From: Magnetospirillum sp. | Lineage (GTDB): Bacteria; Pseudomonadota; Alphaproteobacteria; Rhodospirillales; Magnetospirillaceae | Assembly: GCA_024707145.1 (NCBI GenBank) | Contig: JANQAI010000005.1 | Location: forward strand, 1,054,001-1,118,000 | Direction: 5' to 3' | DNA: 64,000 bases | Shown: in pieces, positions 18,055-26,393 of the stretch | Layout of the letters: every line of letters starts with the position of its first letter | How positions within the stretch are numbered: the stretch's first letter is position 1 | Translations under genes and position numbers: made by a program | Notes under the pieces: generated by a model | Seen by the model: the letters and a program-made list of their open reading frames with translations, nothing else | Database searches by the model: none | Told to the model about the DNA's origin: nothing

Positions 18055-19385
18055 CTGGCGGGCTGCTGTTCACCACCGTGCCGGGGTTGCCGGTGGTGCC
18101 GCTCCCGGCCAAGGGAGAAGCTCTGAACAGCTGGATCTGGGCGATCGCGCGCACCTACGGGCTGATGCCGAAGACCTACCTACGACGGTTGGGCATTCCG
18201 CATCGCTGGCTGACCAAGGCAATCGAACAGGACTTGGTGATCCAGCCACTGCCGAGCGTGATGGAGCGGCTTCAGGCCGACACCGGGATGGCTCCGGACG
18301 TGGTGTGGGGCATGACCTTCTTTGGGCTGGACCGCGAACTGGAGGACGCCTGCCGACGCCACCACGCCCCTTGCGCGGCTTGTGTGAACGAGGCGTCCGA
18401 GCGGGCGGGGCGACCAGTTGGCTTGCTTCATGCGCGGGCCGCGTGGCGCATTGTCTGCCCCGATCATCTGCCCACCCCGAAGCCGATGGAGATGGCGGAC
18501 AGTCTCCCCCTGGTGCCCTTCCATGGCCAAGTGCGAACCATCATCAGGTTTCTTGACCGGGCGGCGTTCGATCCGCGGGCCTTTGAAGGCATCGTTGGCA
18601 CACGGATGGCGCCAGCCTTCACGGTCACGGTCTTCCTGCGGTTCGTGTTTCTGCTGAACGCATATCTCAGCGTTCAAATCACCGAGTTCGATGAACTGCG
18701 TGACTGGGCCGGGTTCCGCATCCGGCGGACCTTCACCCGGAACGAGGCCGGCGAACCACTGCCGCTGCCGCCGGAGGAGGGCAACGATCCGGCCATCTCC
18801 CTGGTTCTGGCGTGGCAGCTCGTGGCCGCTCCGATCCGTACACTGTTGGCCGGTCTGCACACCGTCAATCCGGTTCACCGCAAGACGGCACGGGACACAG
18901 GACAGCTCATCGCCCTGGCCTGCCTCCTGCTGGAGTTCTGGCCGGGAGAGATGCTGACCCCGCTGTTGACCCGGCTCGCCTTGTCCCGCCAGGATTGGAA
19001 CGGCGATGGCGACCGCACCGGCCTGGCCATCGCCACGACCGCCCCTTGGAGCAACGATCCGAGCCATTCCGCGCGCTTGGCCGAGGCGCACTGGACGCAC
19101 ACCGCCTGGACCCGCGTTCTGTTCTCCGATGCGATCCGAAACCACCACACCCGGCGGGTTTCTCGGTTCCCAGCCGCCGGGCCGTTCCGCTGGCGGTTTT
19201 TGGCTGCCAACGGGCAAGCGGCGCCCCTGATCGGGGAGATCCGCCGCGAGGCGAGACAGAGCGGCCGGAAGAAACCTGCCAGTTTGGGGCTATTCCTGGC
19301 GAAGCCGGTGCCGGCGACCCGGGAGGCGCACGCAGCTCCGCCGCAACCGGTGTCGGTGCCCGCCATCCCGACGCACATCGCGTAG
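18051..19385 (+). CDS. tniQ: Transposition protein TniQ
   Basis: TniQ-family protein, about 444 residues, an accessory factor for target choice in Tn402 and Tn7 relatives. The N-terminal region (EALNSWIWAIARTYGLMPK) and a Cys/His cluster (CRRHHAPCAAC, then RIVCPDHL) that probably binds zinc are typical. It starts with GTG overlapping the tniB stop (GTGA). The C-terminal half is less conserved and ends in a Pro/Ala-rich tail. No CRISPR genes are nearby, so this is not a CRISPR-associated transposon. Confidence 0.88.
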   Translation: MTGGLLFTTVPGLPVVPLPAKGEALNSWIWAIARTYGLMPKTYLRRLGIPHRWLTKAIEQDLVIQPLPSVMERLQADTGMAPDVVWGMTFFGLDRELEDACRRHHAPCAACVNEASERAGRPVGLLHARAAWRIVCPDHLPTPKPMEMADSLPLVPFHGQVRTIIRFLDRAAFDPRAFEGIVGTRMAPAFTVTVFLRFVFLLNAYLSVQITEFDELRDWAGFRIRRTFTRNEAGEPLPLPPEEGNDPAISLVLAWQLVAAPIRTLLAGLHTVNPVHRKTARDTGQLIALACLLLEFWPGEMLTPLLTRLALSRQDWNGDGDRTGLAIATTAPWSNDPSHSARLAEAHWTHTAWTRVLFSDAIRNHHTRRVSRFPAAGPFRWRFLAANGQAAPLIGEIRREARQSGRKKPASLGLFLAKPVPATREAHAAPPQPVSVPAIPTHIA

Positions 19386-19564
19386 GCCGTCCAATTCGCC
19401 TTGGACGCCTATGGCCCCTTGCCGACCGGAAAGCTCCGCGCGCGCGAGCGGCGTGCAGTGCTGCGCAAGCTGTCCGCTGCGGCGGTCCGATGCTTGAATG
19501 AGGAGGCGTGGTGTGGGATCGCGGGCGCCACCCCACACGACGCGCCCGCTCCAGCCAGGAAGAA

Positions 19565-19830
19565 ACGTTGAGGCCGGACACGGGGCGCCGTGACGATCCT
19601 CACCACCGGGACTTCGACCAGCACGCCCACCACGTTGGCCAACGTGGCGCCGATCCCAACCCGAACAGGCTGACGGTGGCGGCCACAGTGAGTTTGAAGA
19701 CGTTGCTGGCACCGATGAGCGCTGCCGAGGCGGCCATACACCAAGCGACCCCGAACTGGCGGCTCAGCCTGGCGATGACGTAGAGATGGATCAGCATGGG
19801 CATGATCCTCGCGATCGACTGGAGCATGCT
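19565..19830 (-). pseudogene. ACR3-type arsenite transporter, C-terminal fragment
   Basis: On the minus strand, the segment MLIHLYVIARLSRQFG, then ASAALIGASNVFKLTVAA and TVSLFGLGS, and in a shifted frame GATLANVVGVLVEVPV, resembles the last two membrane helices of ACR3 arsenite efflux proteins. There is no N-terminal part and at least one frame break, so it is a dead remnant inside the transposon. Exact limits are approximate. Confidence 0.55.
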
Positions 19831-19984
19831 TGGGGCCGCGTCACCGTGCCCCGGCCGCCGGATGCAAACAGGCCACGGCGTCAGACCCACGCTGCACCTC
19901 CCAGGAGGAGATCAGCGTGTGGTTCAAGGCTTACTTTTCATTAGACCACCCAGGGACGTACGACCCTCTTCGGTCGTTCTGAAC

Positions 19985-20308
19985 TCAGTGACCGGAAGTC
20001 AGTTTAAGGCCGGCGATGCAGGCCACCAGCCCAAAGATGAGCAGGATGCGCACCGGCGTCGCCGGCTCGCCGAATGCCATCATGCCGATGACAACCGTGC
20101 CGAGGGCGCCGATGCCGGTCCACACTGCATAGCCGGTGCCCAGAGGAATGCCGGACCGCGTCGCCACTTCGAGAAGGGCCATGCTGAGGGTGAGCGAGAC
20201 GATGAAACCCAACGTCCAGGGCAGGTTCCTGAAACCATCCGTGTAGCGCAGGCAGGTCGTGAATCCGATTTCGAACACGCCGCCGAGAACAAGATAGAAC
20301 CAAGCCAT
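19985..20308 (-). CDS. Small multidrug resistance (SMR) transporter
   Basis: 107 residues with four hydrophobic helices. The conserved membrane Glu is in YLVLGGVFEIGFTT (near residue 13) and the C-terminal helices read LGTVVIGMMAFGEPATPVR, typical of SugE/EmrE-type proton-driven exporters of cationic drugs or guanidinium. It lies 2 bp downstream of the NADH dehydrogenase stop and is surely in the same transcript, controlled by the divergent TetR gene. Substrate is unknown. Confidence 0.88.
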   Translation of the reverse strand: MAWFYLVLGGVFEIGFTTCLRYTDGFRNLPWTLGFIVSLTLSMALLEVATRSGIPLGTGYAVWTGIGALGTVVIGMMAFGEPATPVRILLIFGLVACIAGLKLTSGH

Positions 20309-20310
20309 GG

Positions 20311-21633
20311 TCAGATCCTTGAATGCTGTGTGTCGTTGTGCCTGGAACTGCCGGGCTTCCCGCCGATGCGGCGTGGCGGCTGGCCCGGCCAGTGTGTAAG
20401 CAGGCGGGCGGCGCGGCGGTTTGTGAACCACGCCCAGGTCCAGTTGAGGTGGACCGACAGGCGGCTGCGATGGTCGACGAGGAGCAGCAGGTGGACCAGC
20501 GACCAGGTGAGCCATGCCATGTGCCCGCCAAGCCGCAGCCAACCGAAATCGGCGACGGCCCGCGACCGGCCGATCACCGCCATGGTCCCCCAGTTGCGAT
20601 AGTGGAAGGCTGCTGGCGCCGAGCGGCCGGCGAGGCGCGCCAGAATGAGCTTGGCGACGTAACGCCCCTGCTGTTTGGCAACCGGTGCCAATCCTGGCAG
20701 GACGGTCCCATCGGCGGTTCGGTGGCTGGCCACGTCGCCGATGGCGAAAACATCTGGATGACCCGGGATGGAGCAATCGGGAGCAACCAGCACGGCCTTG
20801 TTCCGCGCCGTCTCCGCGTGAAGCCAAGCTCCAGCCGGACGCGCCTGGGTGCCGGCGCACCAGATTACGTTTGCGCTCGCAATGCGCTTGCCACCGATAA
20901 CGATTCCGCTCTCGTCGATCCGCTCGACCGCCTGATCCAGCAGGACTTGAACACCCAGCGTCCGGAGGGCATGGAGGGCTTGGCTCGACTGCTCGGGGCG
21001 GAAGGCCGAGAGCACAGTCTTTCCAGCCTCCACCAACAGAATCCGCACCTGCTGGCTGGTCACGCGCCGGAAGGCACCGGCGAGCGCCGTCCGCGCCAAC
21101 TCGGCGATGGCGCCAGCCATTTCGACCCCGGTCGGGCCGGCACCGACGACGACGAAGGTCAGCAGGCGCTGGATCTCTTCGTCCTCGTCGCTCCGCTCGG
21201 CTTCTTCGAACGCGGCCAGCAAGCGCGCCCGGATGCGCAGGGCATCGTCCAGCGTTTTCAGAACCGGGGCGTGATCCGCCCACTCGTCGTGCCCAAAGAA
21301 GCTGTAATCGGCTCCCGTTGCCAGGATCAGGTAATCGTACGGAATGGCACCGCTCTGCGCAGCGTTCACCCGCTTGCGTGCGGTATCCACGCCCGTCACC
21401 TCGTCCATCACCACAGTGACGTTCGAGGATTTCCCGAACAAGGATCGTGTCGCCGCGGCGATGTCCGCCGGGGACAGGGCTGCGGTTGCGACCTGATAAA
21501 GGAGGGGTTGGAACAGGTGATGATTGCTTCGGTCGATCAGCACCACGTCGGCCGTGCTGCCCGCCAACGCCTTGGCGGCCGCGAGGCCGCCGAAGCCACC
21601 GCCAACGATGACGACGCGTTTGTGTTCTTCCAT
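20311..21633 (-). CDS. Type II NADH dehydrogenase-like flavoprotein
   Basis: FAD/NAD(P)-dependent oxidoreductase, 440 residues, of the NDH-2 family that passes electrons from NADH to quinone at the membrane without pumping protons. The FAD-binding VVIVGGGFGGLAAAKAL is at the N-terminus, the NAD-binding VVVGAGPTGVEMAGAIAEL lies near residue 165, and the FAD-contact motif FAIGDVAS near residue 300. The C-terminal WSLVHLLLLVDHRSRL helix is the likely membrane anchor. The gene is divergent from tetR and upstream of the SMR gene. The pairing suggests a respiratory or oxidative response to toxic compounds; this is inferred. Confidence 0.9.
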   Translation of the reverse strand: MEEHKRVVIVGGGFGGLAAAKALAGSTADVVLIDRSNHHLFQPLLYQVATAALSPADIAAATRSLFGKSSNVTVVMDEVTGVDTARKRVNAAQSGAIPYDYLILATGADYSFFGHDEWADHAPVLKTLDDALRIRARLLAAFEEAERSDEDEEIQRLLTFVVVGAGPTGVEMAGAIAELARTALAGAFRRVTSQQVRILLVEAGKTVLSAFRPEQSSQALHALRTLGVQVLLDQAVERIDESGIVIGGKRIASANVIWCAGTQARPAGAWLHAETARNKAVLVAPDCSIPGHPDVFAIGDVASHRTADGTVLPGLAPVAKQQGRYVAKLILARLAGRSAPAAFHYRNWGTMAVIGRSRAVADFGWLRLGGHMAWLTWSLVHLLLLVDHRSRLSVHLNWTWAWFTNRRAARLLTHWPGQPPRRIGGKPGSSRHNDTQHSRI

Positions 21634-21697
21634 ATCTCATGATCCGGAAGCTGTGGTCGATAAGCCAAGCCTTGCGGCGAAGCTGGCCGCGCTTTAA

Positions 21698-21711
21698 AAT
21701 ACGTGCGTATT
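21698..21711. promoter_or_regulatory. Palindromic operator between the NADH dehydrogenase and tetR genes
   Basis: AATACG-TG-CGTATT is a perfect inverted repeat in the 103-bp gap between the divergent starts (21633 and 21737). Position and symmetry fit a TetR-family operator controlling both directions. Confidence 0.65.
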
Positions 21712-21736
21712 GGTAATTTGCAAGAGAGATGAGGCC

Positions 21737-22282
21737 ATGGGGCGCCGCAAGACCATCGACCGAAACCATGTCCTTGAAGTTGCTGAGGAAATCATAGGCT
21801 CCCGGGGGGCCGCCGCGTTGACGATCGACGCGGTCGCGAAGGCTGCCGGGATCACGAAGGGAGGAGTTCAGTCCTGCTTCGGCACCAAGGAGGTGCTGAT
21901 CGCCGCAATGCTCAAGCGTTGGATTGGCGATTACGAACAGCAGTTCGATAAGATCGCCGGCGAGGGGGCGACCCCGGTCGAACGCGTTGCGGCTCATGTT
22001 GAGACGACCCACCGGCACGATGACGGTTCGCACAGTCGTGTCGTTGGGCTGTTGGCAGCGCTTCTGCAGACGCCGGAGCACCTCGCGGAAACCCGCCACT
22101 GGTATGAACGTCGGTTGGACGGCCTTGACCTCAACACCGACGAGGCCCGGCGCGCCCGGCTGGCCTTCCTGGCCACCGAGGGCGTGGTCCTCCTGCGATT
22201 CCTTGGACTGGTGCCGCTCACCAGTGGGCAATGGGACGACATCTTCAAGGACATCAAGACCTTGATCGCAGAAAATGCCTAG
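21737..22282 (+). CDS. TetR-family transcriptional regulator
   Basis: 181 residues. The N-terminal helix-turn-helix (TIDAVAKAAGITKGGVQSCFGTKEVLIAAML) is typical. The C-terminal part resembles the ligand-binding domain seen in multidrug-efflux repressors. Start at MGRRKTID (21737) is preferred to 21710, with a purine-rich AGAGATGAGG upstream. It is divergent from the NADH dehydrogenase-SMR operon, whose repressor it most likely is, with the 21698-21711 palindrome as operator. Confidence 0.9.
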   Translation: MGRRKTIDRNHVLEVAEEIIGSRGAAALTIDAVAKAAGITKGGVQSCFGTKEVLIAAMLKRWIGDYEQQFDKIAGEGATPVERVAAHVETTHRHDDGSHSRVVGLLAALLQTPEHLAETRHWYERRLDGLDLNTDEARRARLAFLATEGVVLLRFLGLVPLTSGQWDDIFKDIKTLIAENA

Positions 22283-22400
22283 TCAATCGGGGACGGCTCG
22301 ACTCAGCGCCGTAGACCTCCGGCCGAGCTTTCTGCCACGAGCGTTGGCTGCGGCAAGACCGGAGCGCAACCGGCCCACTTCCCTCAATCCGTACGCCGCA

Positions 22401-23306
22401 TCATGCCGACGTCCGGTCTTCCTCACGCACCAGCCCTTGTTCCTTGGCGCGGTCGAGTAGGTGTTTGACCGAGGCTGCGGCCCAGGTGCGCCCACCCCGC
22501 GGCGTGGTCTCCCGCATCGCCTCCAGCTGCGCACCGATCGCCCGCAGCGACAGCTTGGGGTTTGCCCGCGCGATGCCGGCGACCAGCACCATGAGCCGGT
22601 CGTCTCCGCGCACGGAGGGCACCTTGTCGAGCAGCGCCCGGTCGGCCAGCCCCTCGGCGACGAAGGCGCGGACGGCGCGGCGCAACCGCTCGGCGGTCCA
22701 GTGCCGGCCCGGCGGCAGCTTGGCGTTTACGGCGCGCGTCACCGCCGCCCACGAGCGGGAGGGCCGAAGACGCCGCACGGTGGGCAGCCACTCCTCCGCC
22801 GTGCGGGTCAGCTCCAGCAGGTAGAGCTGGCGCTGCCGGTCGGCGAGGCGCTGCGCCGTCGCCGTGTCGCCCCGCTTCAGCTTGGGATTGCCGCCGACCC
22901 GCCCGCGCGCCTTGGCCGCCGCCAGCCCGGCCCGCGTGCGCTCGCGGATCAGGGAGCGTTCGTACTCCGCCACGGCGCCGAGCATCTGCAGCACCAGCGT
23001 GCCGTGCGGGCTGGCGGTGTCGATCGGGCTGGTCAGGCAGCGGAAGTGGCAGCCGCGGCCGCGCAAGTCCTCGATCACCTCCAGCAGGTGGGCCAGCGAG
23101 CGGCCGAGCCGGTCGAGCTTCCAGATGACCAGCGTGTCGCCGCGGGTGATGCGGGCCAGGGCCCGCGCCAGTTCCGGCCGGGCTCGGGAAGCACCCGACG
23201 CCTTCTCCTCGAAGATCTCGGCGCAGCCGGCAGCGCGCAGCGCGTCCAACTGGCCGGCGGTGGTCTGCTCGTCGGTCGAGACGCGAGCGTAGCCAATGAG
23301 GGCCAT
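22401..23306 (-). CDS. Serine resolvase with C-terminal extension (transposon-borne)
   Basis: Starts MALIGYARVSTDEQ with nucleophile Ser10, then LVIWKLDRLGRSLAHLLEVI and EYERSLIRERTRAGL. The catalytic part of about 140 residues is followed by a longer extension than in classical resolvases. In Tn402-type transposons a resolvase (TniR) resolves cointegrates at a res site; this gene lies next to the right end and probably has that job. It is a diverged paralogue of the resolvase at 14341-15315. Confidence 0.88.
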   Translation of the reverse strand: MALIGYARVSTDEQTTAGQLDALRAAGCAEIFEEKASGASRARPELARALARITRGDTLVIWKLDRLGRSLAHLLEVIEDLRGRGCHFRCLTSPIDTASPHGTLVLQMLGAVAEYERSLIRERTRAGLAAAKARGRVGGNPKLKRGDTATAQRLADRQRQLYLLELTRTAEEWLPTVRRLRPSRSWAAVTRAVNAKLPPGRHWTAERLRRAVRAFVAEGLADRALLDKVPSVRGDDRLMVLVAGIARANPKLSLRAIGAQLEAMRETTPRGGRTWAAASVKHLLDRAKEQGLVREEDRTSA

Positions 23307-23592
23307 ATCCCTTCTCCCAAGCCGGAAAAAGACCCCCGGACAGCCCTTTTGTAAAGTCATGGAGAACGAGAGTAAACGACCGTTTCAGGGTGCGCCAATT
23401 CTTTTACAGCGACCACGCGGGCGGCTGTCCCATGATCGGGAGCGCCCCGGAGGAGATCTGCGACGTGGGTCAGGGGGCCGGACCGCGGACCGCAAAACCA
23501 GGCTGCGGAGATTGGCGGAATGGCTTGGCGATCCGGCTGAAGTTGAGCGCCCTGGCGCGCTTGGAGCGGCCGATCTCGGCGGCGGCGGTCCG

Positions 23593-23704
23593 GTTCTAAA
23601 CCGATCCACTCTCTTCTAAACGGATCTGGTCTGCAAAACGCTGGCCGGGACAGGGCGGAAGCCGCAGACAGCCGGCTTCTAAACTGATCCACCCGACAAC
23701 GACA
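23593..23704. repeat. Right end of the Tn402-like transposon with three transposase-binding repeats
   Basis: Inverted relative to the left end: GTTCTAAACCGATC (23593-23606), CTTCTAAACGGATC (23613-23626) and CTTCTAAACTGATC (23676-23689). The terminal CGACA at 23700-23704 mirrors the left TGTCG. The outer repeat sits 15 bases from the terminus in both ends. Confidence 0.75.
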
Positions 23705-24069
23705 AACGCCTCGATAAGTATCCATATCGGGGGGTTATCGCACGCGCGTCCGCCGCGAACTTCCAGTCGCGGAAGTCTTGACCGCTTTTCCTACAATTAC
23801 ACACCTAACGCGCCTGCGCTTTCGGTTTCTGGAACTCGAACGGAGCTCGGCGGGGCAATTCTGCGCACCCGCACAACGAGCGACGGCAAAAAAGTGACAA
23901 CGCATTAGGTCATATCTGACAGATGCTCAGAAACGTGGGCGACTGGTGTAAGGCCGCGAACAGCGCGAGTGCTCACTGACCTTCAAGAACTCAGTTCATA
24001 ATGACGGTGTTTCGTAGCGATCCGTCCTCCGTTACTGTCGAATTTCCTGCATCCGCGGCGCCACCCCTA
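23705..24069. other. No supported gene
   Basis: Less GC-rich spacer between the transposon end and a small hypothetical gene. No open frame with a plausible start, no repeat and no stable hairpin were noticed. Confidence 0.5.
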
Positions 24070-24486
24070 TCAAGCCTGCTGCCGAAGCGGACGGCGGAGG
24101 CGCGGAAAAGCTGGGAACGGCAGCACGGCATACGTGTCGCGGAAACGCAGCTGAAACGGCTCAAGCCGGTGTCCTCGGATGCGCCGGCCAATCCCTGGGC
24201 TGGGCGATCCACGGAGAAGCACGGGACGGCCCTGGAGCCGAGCCAGTTCCAATATACGTTGGAAGCGACGACGCGGAACGCGGCTGGGCACGCTGGTGAC
24301 CAGCCGGCTCGCTGAATGGGCCAGAACGCTTTCTTGCGCGGTGGTGCGCGTCAAAATAAGCTCCAGGTATGCCGACAGGGACAAACCGTGCTGGTGGGCG
24401 TCTTGAAGCCAGCGGTCACGCTCGACAGCATCGGCCTTGGCGGTTGCCAAGCGGTGGATGACTGGGCGTATAGGCATACCACTCAT
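24070..24486 (-). CDS. Hypothetical protein, possibly broken
   Basis: 138 residues. The first 65 (MSGMPIRPVIHRLATAKADA, then RDRWLQDAHQHGLSLSAYLE) look like a genuine helical protein, perhaps of ribbon-helix-helix type as in plasmid or mobilization genes. The Arg/Pro-rich remainder looks like non-coding frame, so the gene may be truncated or shifted near residue 70. No function is claimed. Confidence 0.35.
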   Translation of the reverse strand: MSGMPIRPVIHRLATAKADAVERDRWLQDAHQHGLSLSAYLELILTRTTAQESVLAHSASRLVTSVPSRVPRRRFQRILELARLQGRPVLLRGSPSPGIGRRIRGHRLEPFQLRFRDTYAVLPFPAFPRLRRPLRQQA

Positions 24487-24943
24487 TTACACTCTCCTCC
24501 AGAAACGTTGGCTGCAGCCGACGCCCGCTGGGCTTGCGACGCCCACAGACAAGTGCCGATGACCGGGCAAAAATCGCTGGTTTGAGCACGCTCCCACAGT
24601 CACTCGATCGCGCGAACCGCCGCGGACAGACTCTCGGGCAACCTAAGGTCAGCAGTTTGTCCAGCCACGCTTGTTGCGCCTCACGCCACTCCCGTTCATT
24701 GGTGTCAACCGATTGGGCGATCAGGCGCCAATTGAATTTGACTTCCAGCCCGCTGCATTAGCAGACCGACCTCATACCCGTCCCAAGCTGGCCGGTCGCA
24801 ACTCTTCAGCCATTCAAGCGTTTGGTCCCACGCCACCTTAAACTGTTCCGCTGCCACCATTTTGTCGACCCTGTGCTCCTGTGCGGGCAAACGGAACGGT
24901 CTGGCGCATGCAACGCTCAGCAAGTCCGGTAGCCCGACATTGA
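24487..24943. other. No confident gene
   Basis: A 72-codon minus-strand frame (24705-24923) with an internal start KMVAAEQFKVAWDQTLEWLK may be the remains of a small gene. It is not supported by a ribosome site or family resemblance. Nothing else stands out. Confidence 0.35.
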
Positions 24944-24971
24944 ATTTCGGGTTTCAGACATAAGCCGAAAT
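24944..24971. promoter_or_regulatory. Inverted repeat upstream of the XRE regulator
   Basis: ATTTCGG (24944-24950) and CCGAAAT (24965-24971) are exact inverted copies with centres 21 bp apart, two helical turns, 46 bp before the regulator start. This suits binding of a dimeric HTH protein, perhaps autoregulation. Confidence 0.5.
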
Positions 24972-25016
24972 CTTACCCTATGGTCAAGCCGTTTGCCCGA
25001 AAGGACAGTTCGGGAC

Positions 25017-25367
25017 ATGGCATATGACCTGAAACACACCATCGGATTGCGGGTGCGTGCGCGCCGGCTGGCGCTGAACCTCACGCAGGAGCAGGTCGCA
25101 GAAGCCATTGACCGGACCGTTGAGACGGTCTCAAACATTGAGCGCGGAAAAGCTTTCCCCAGCCTGGACACACTGGAGCAGATCAGTCGGGTGCTGAACT
25201 TACCGCTTGATGCATTGTTCGGAAGTGTGGACATGGTCGCATCGCCACGCCGGGCAGAACTACGGGCGCGTTTACTCGTCGTCGCCGACGCTCTTACGGA
25301 CATCGATCTGGAGATTGCCCTTCGCCAAATGGAAGCCTTGGCGCAGGGCCGTGAGCGGCGCGGCTAA
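25017..25367 (+). CDS. XRE-family transcriptional regulator
   Basis: 116 residues. The helix-turn-helix (LRVRARRLALNLTQEQVAEA, then TVETVSNIERGKAFPS) is at residues about 10-65. The C-terminal part is helical and unassigned. Start at MAYDLKHTIG (25017), with AAAGGA upstream, is preferred to 24993. The symmetric site at 24944-24971 may be its own operator. Targets are unknown. Confidence 0.85.
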   Translation: MAYDLKHTIGLRVRARRLALNLTQEQVAEAIDRTVETVSNIERGKAFPSLDTLEQISRVLNLPLDALFGSVDMVASPRRAELRARLLVVADALTDIDLEIALRQMEALAQGRERRG

Positions 25368-25544
25368 TGAAGACCGGTCCCGAGGTTGGCCTCATTCCAC
25401 GTCACTGTAGAACAGCAGGACCCAGATCTCGGCGCTGAAGTAGCAGCAATGCGCCCAGTCGGGGTTGGACCTGCGCCACGCTCGCTGCTATGCCCGCCGC
25501 CATACCGGTTCTGGACTCCGGCTCCGACTTCAGGACGCGGCCGC

Positions 25545-25850
25545 TTATCGCTGGCGCCCGTCGGAGAAGCACCCGCTTCCCAGCTTGGCCTCGATGCGCA
25601 GCAGATGGTCGGCCAGCCGCTGCTCCACGTCCCTCAGCATGGCGAAGGAGACGTGGGTCTTGGCGACCTCCAGCTTGTAGGCGGCCAAGCTCTCACGCAC
25701 CTGCGCCTGGGCGGTCTCGGCGCGCGCCCGCACCGTCTCCAGCGCGGATTCGGCGTCGCGGCGCAGCCGGGCGATCAACCAGAACAGCCCGCCCATCACG
25801 GGCAGTTCCACGGCCGAGATCCACCAGACCAGATCGACGGTATCTTGCAT
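25545..25850 (-). CDS. Small prophage membrane protein (holin or spanin-like position)
   Basis: 101 residues: one N-terminal transmembrane helix (LVWWISAVELPVMGGLFWLI) and then a long coiled coil (RLRRDAESALETVRARAETA onward). ATG 25850 has GGAGAAA upstream. It follows the terminase remnant, a place where T7-like phages keep lysis genes, so an accessory lysis role is possible. No enzyme motif is visible. Confidence 0.6.
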   Translation of the reverse strand: MQDTVDLVWWISAVELPVMGGLFWLIARLRRDAESALETVRARAETAQAQVRESLAAYKLEVAKTHVSFAMLRDVEQRLADHLLRIEAKLGSGCFSDGRQR

Positions 25851-25923
25851 TAGATTTCTCCGGTGCAAGTGAAAGAAAAGGCCGCCTCCCGGGTGGGACA
25901 CGGCCTTGCGGTGTCGGGTTGCG

Positions 25924-26290
25924 TCACACCTCCCACCCCGACGACGGCGCCACCACCGGCGCCGTGCCGCGCCAGTCGGACTGGTGCTCGGGCGCGGTGG
26001 AGCGGAAGGGCTCGCAGGACAGGGCGCCGGCGACGGCGTCCAGCCTGTCGTCCCGGCCCTTATAGTCGGCGTCCGGCGACCAGTCCCGCATCTCGCGGAC
26101 GAAGGCGGTCTCCTAGACGCGGGCGTGGGCCAGCAGGCGTTCGCCGACCAGCAGGGCGTCGAACGCCTGCTGGATGCGGACAGCCTTGCTGCGGGTGCTG
26201 CTCCACCTCTGTCTCGGCATCTCCGGGTCCACCGTCAGATAGAACACCCGGCGCAGGTAGCGGCACCCCTGATTTCCGCCACGGCTTCGC
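25924..26290 (-). pseudogene. Phage terminase large subunit, C-terminal remnant
   Basis: The minus-strand frame reads GCRYLRRVFYLTVDPEMPRQ, KAVRIQQAFDALLVGERLL and then, after an in-frame TAG, ETAFVREMRDWSPDADYKGR and DDRLDAVAGALSCEPFRST. This resembles the nuclease-end part of large terminases, including the D-D-LDAVAGAL block. The stop replaces what is probably Trp in related proteins. The ATPase half is absent, so the gene is dead. Confidence 0.7.
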
Positions 26291-26393
26291 CCGCCATTGT
26301 CACTGTAGTTGATACCTCAGAGCGCGCCTCGAATCACTGGCGAACAAATTTATGGTTCCTCCGATGAGGTTTTATGGGTGCTCTCGCGGAACA

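Larger units (their letters stand above)
15379..23704. mobile_element. Tn402/Tn5053-like transposon carrying NADH dehydrogenase, SMR and TetR genes
   Basis: About 8.3 kb. Ends start TGTCG and are inverted; the outer 30 bases match at about 23 positions. Each end has an array of 14-bp repeats of the type GATCNGTTTAGAAG pointing inward, as expected for TniA-type transposases. Content: tniA, tniB, tniQ, an arsenite-transporter fragment, an SMR and NADH dehydrogenase operon, tetR and a resolvase gene. Flanking 5-mers (AAGCT and AACGC) do not match, so either the boundary is a few bases off or one flank has been rearranged. Confidence 0.75.

Noticed and set aside
15379..23704. CRISPR-associated transposon
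   Set aside because: tniABQ genes raise the idea, but no cas genes or repeat-spacer array are present anywhere in the window.
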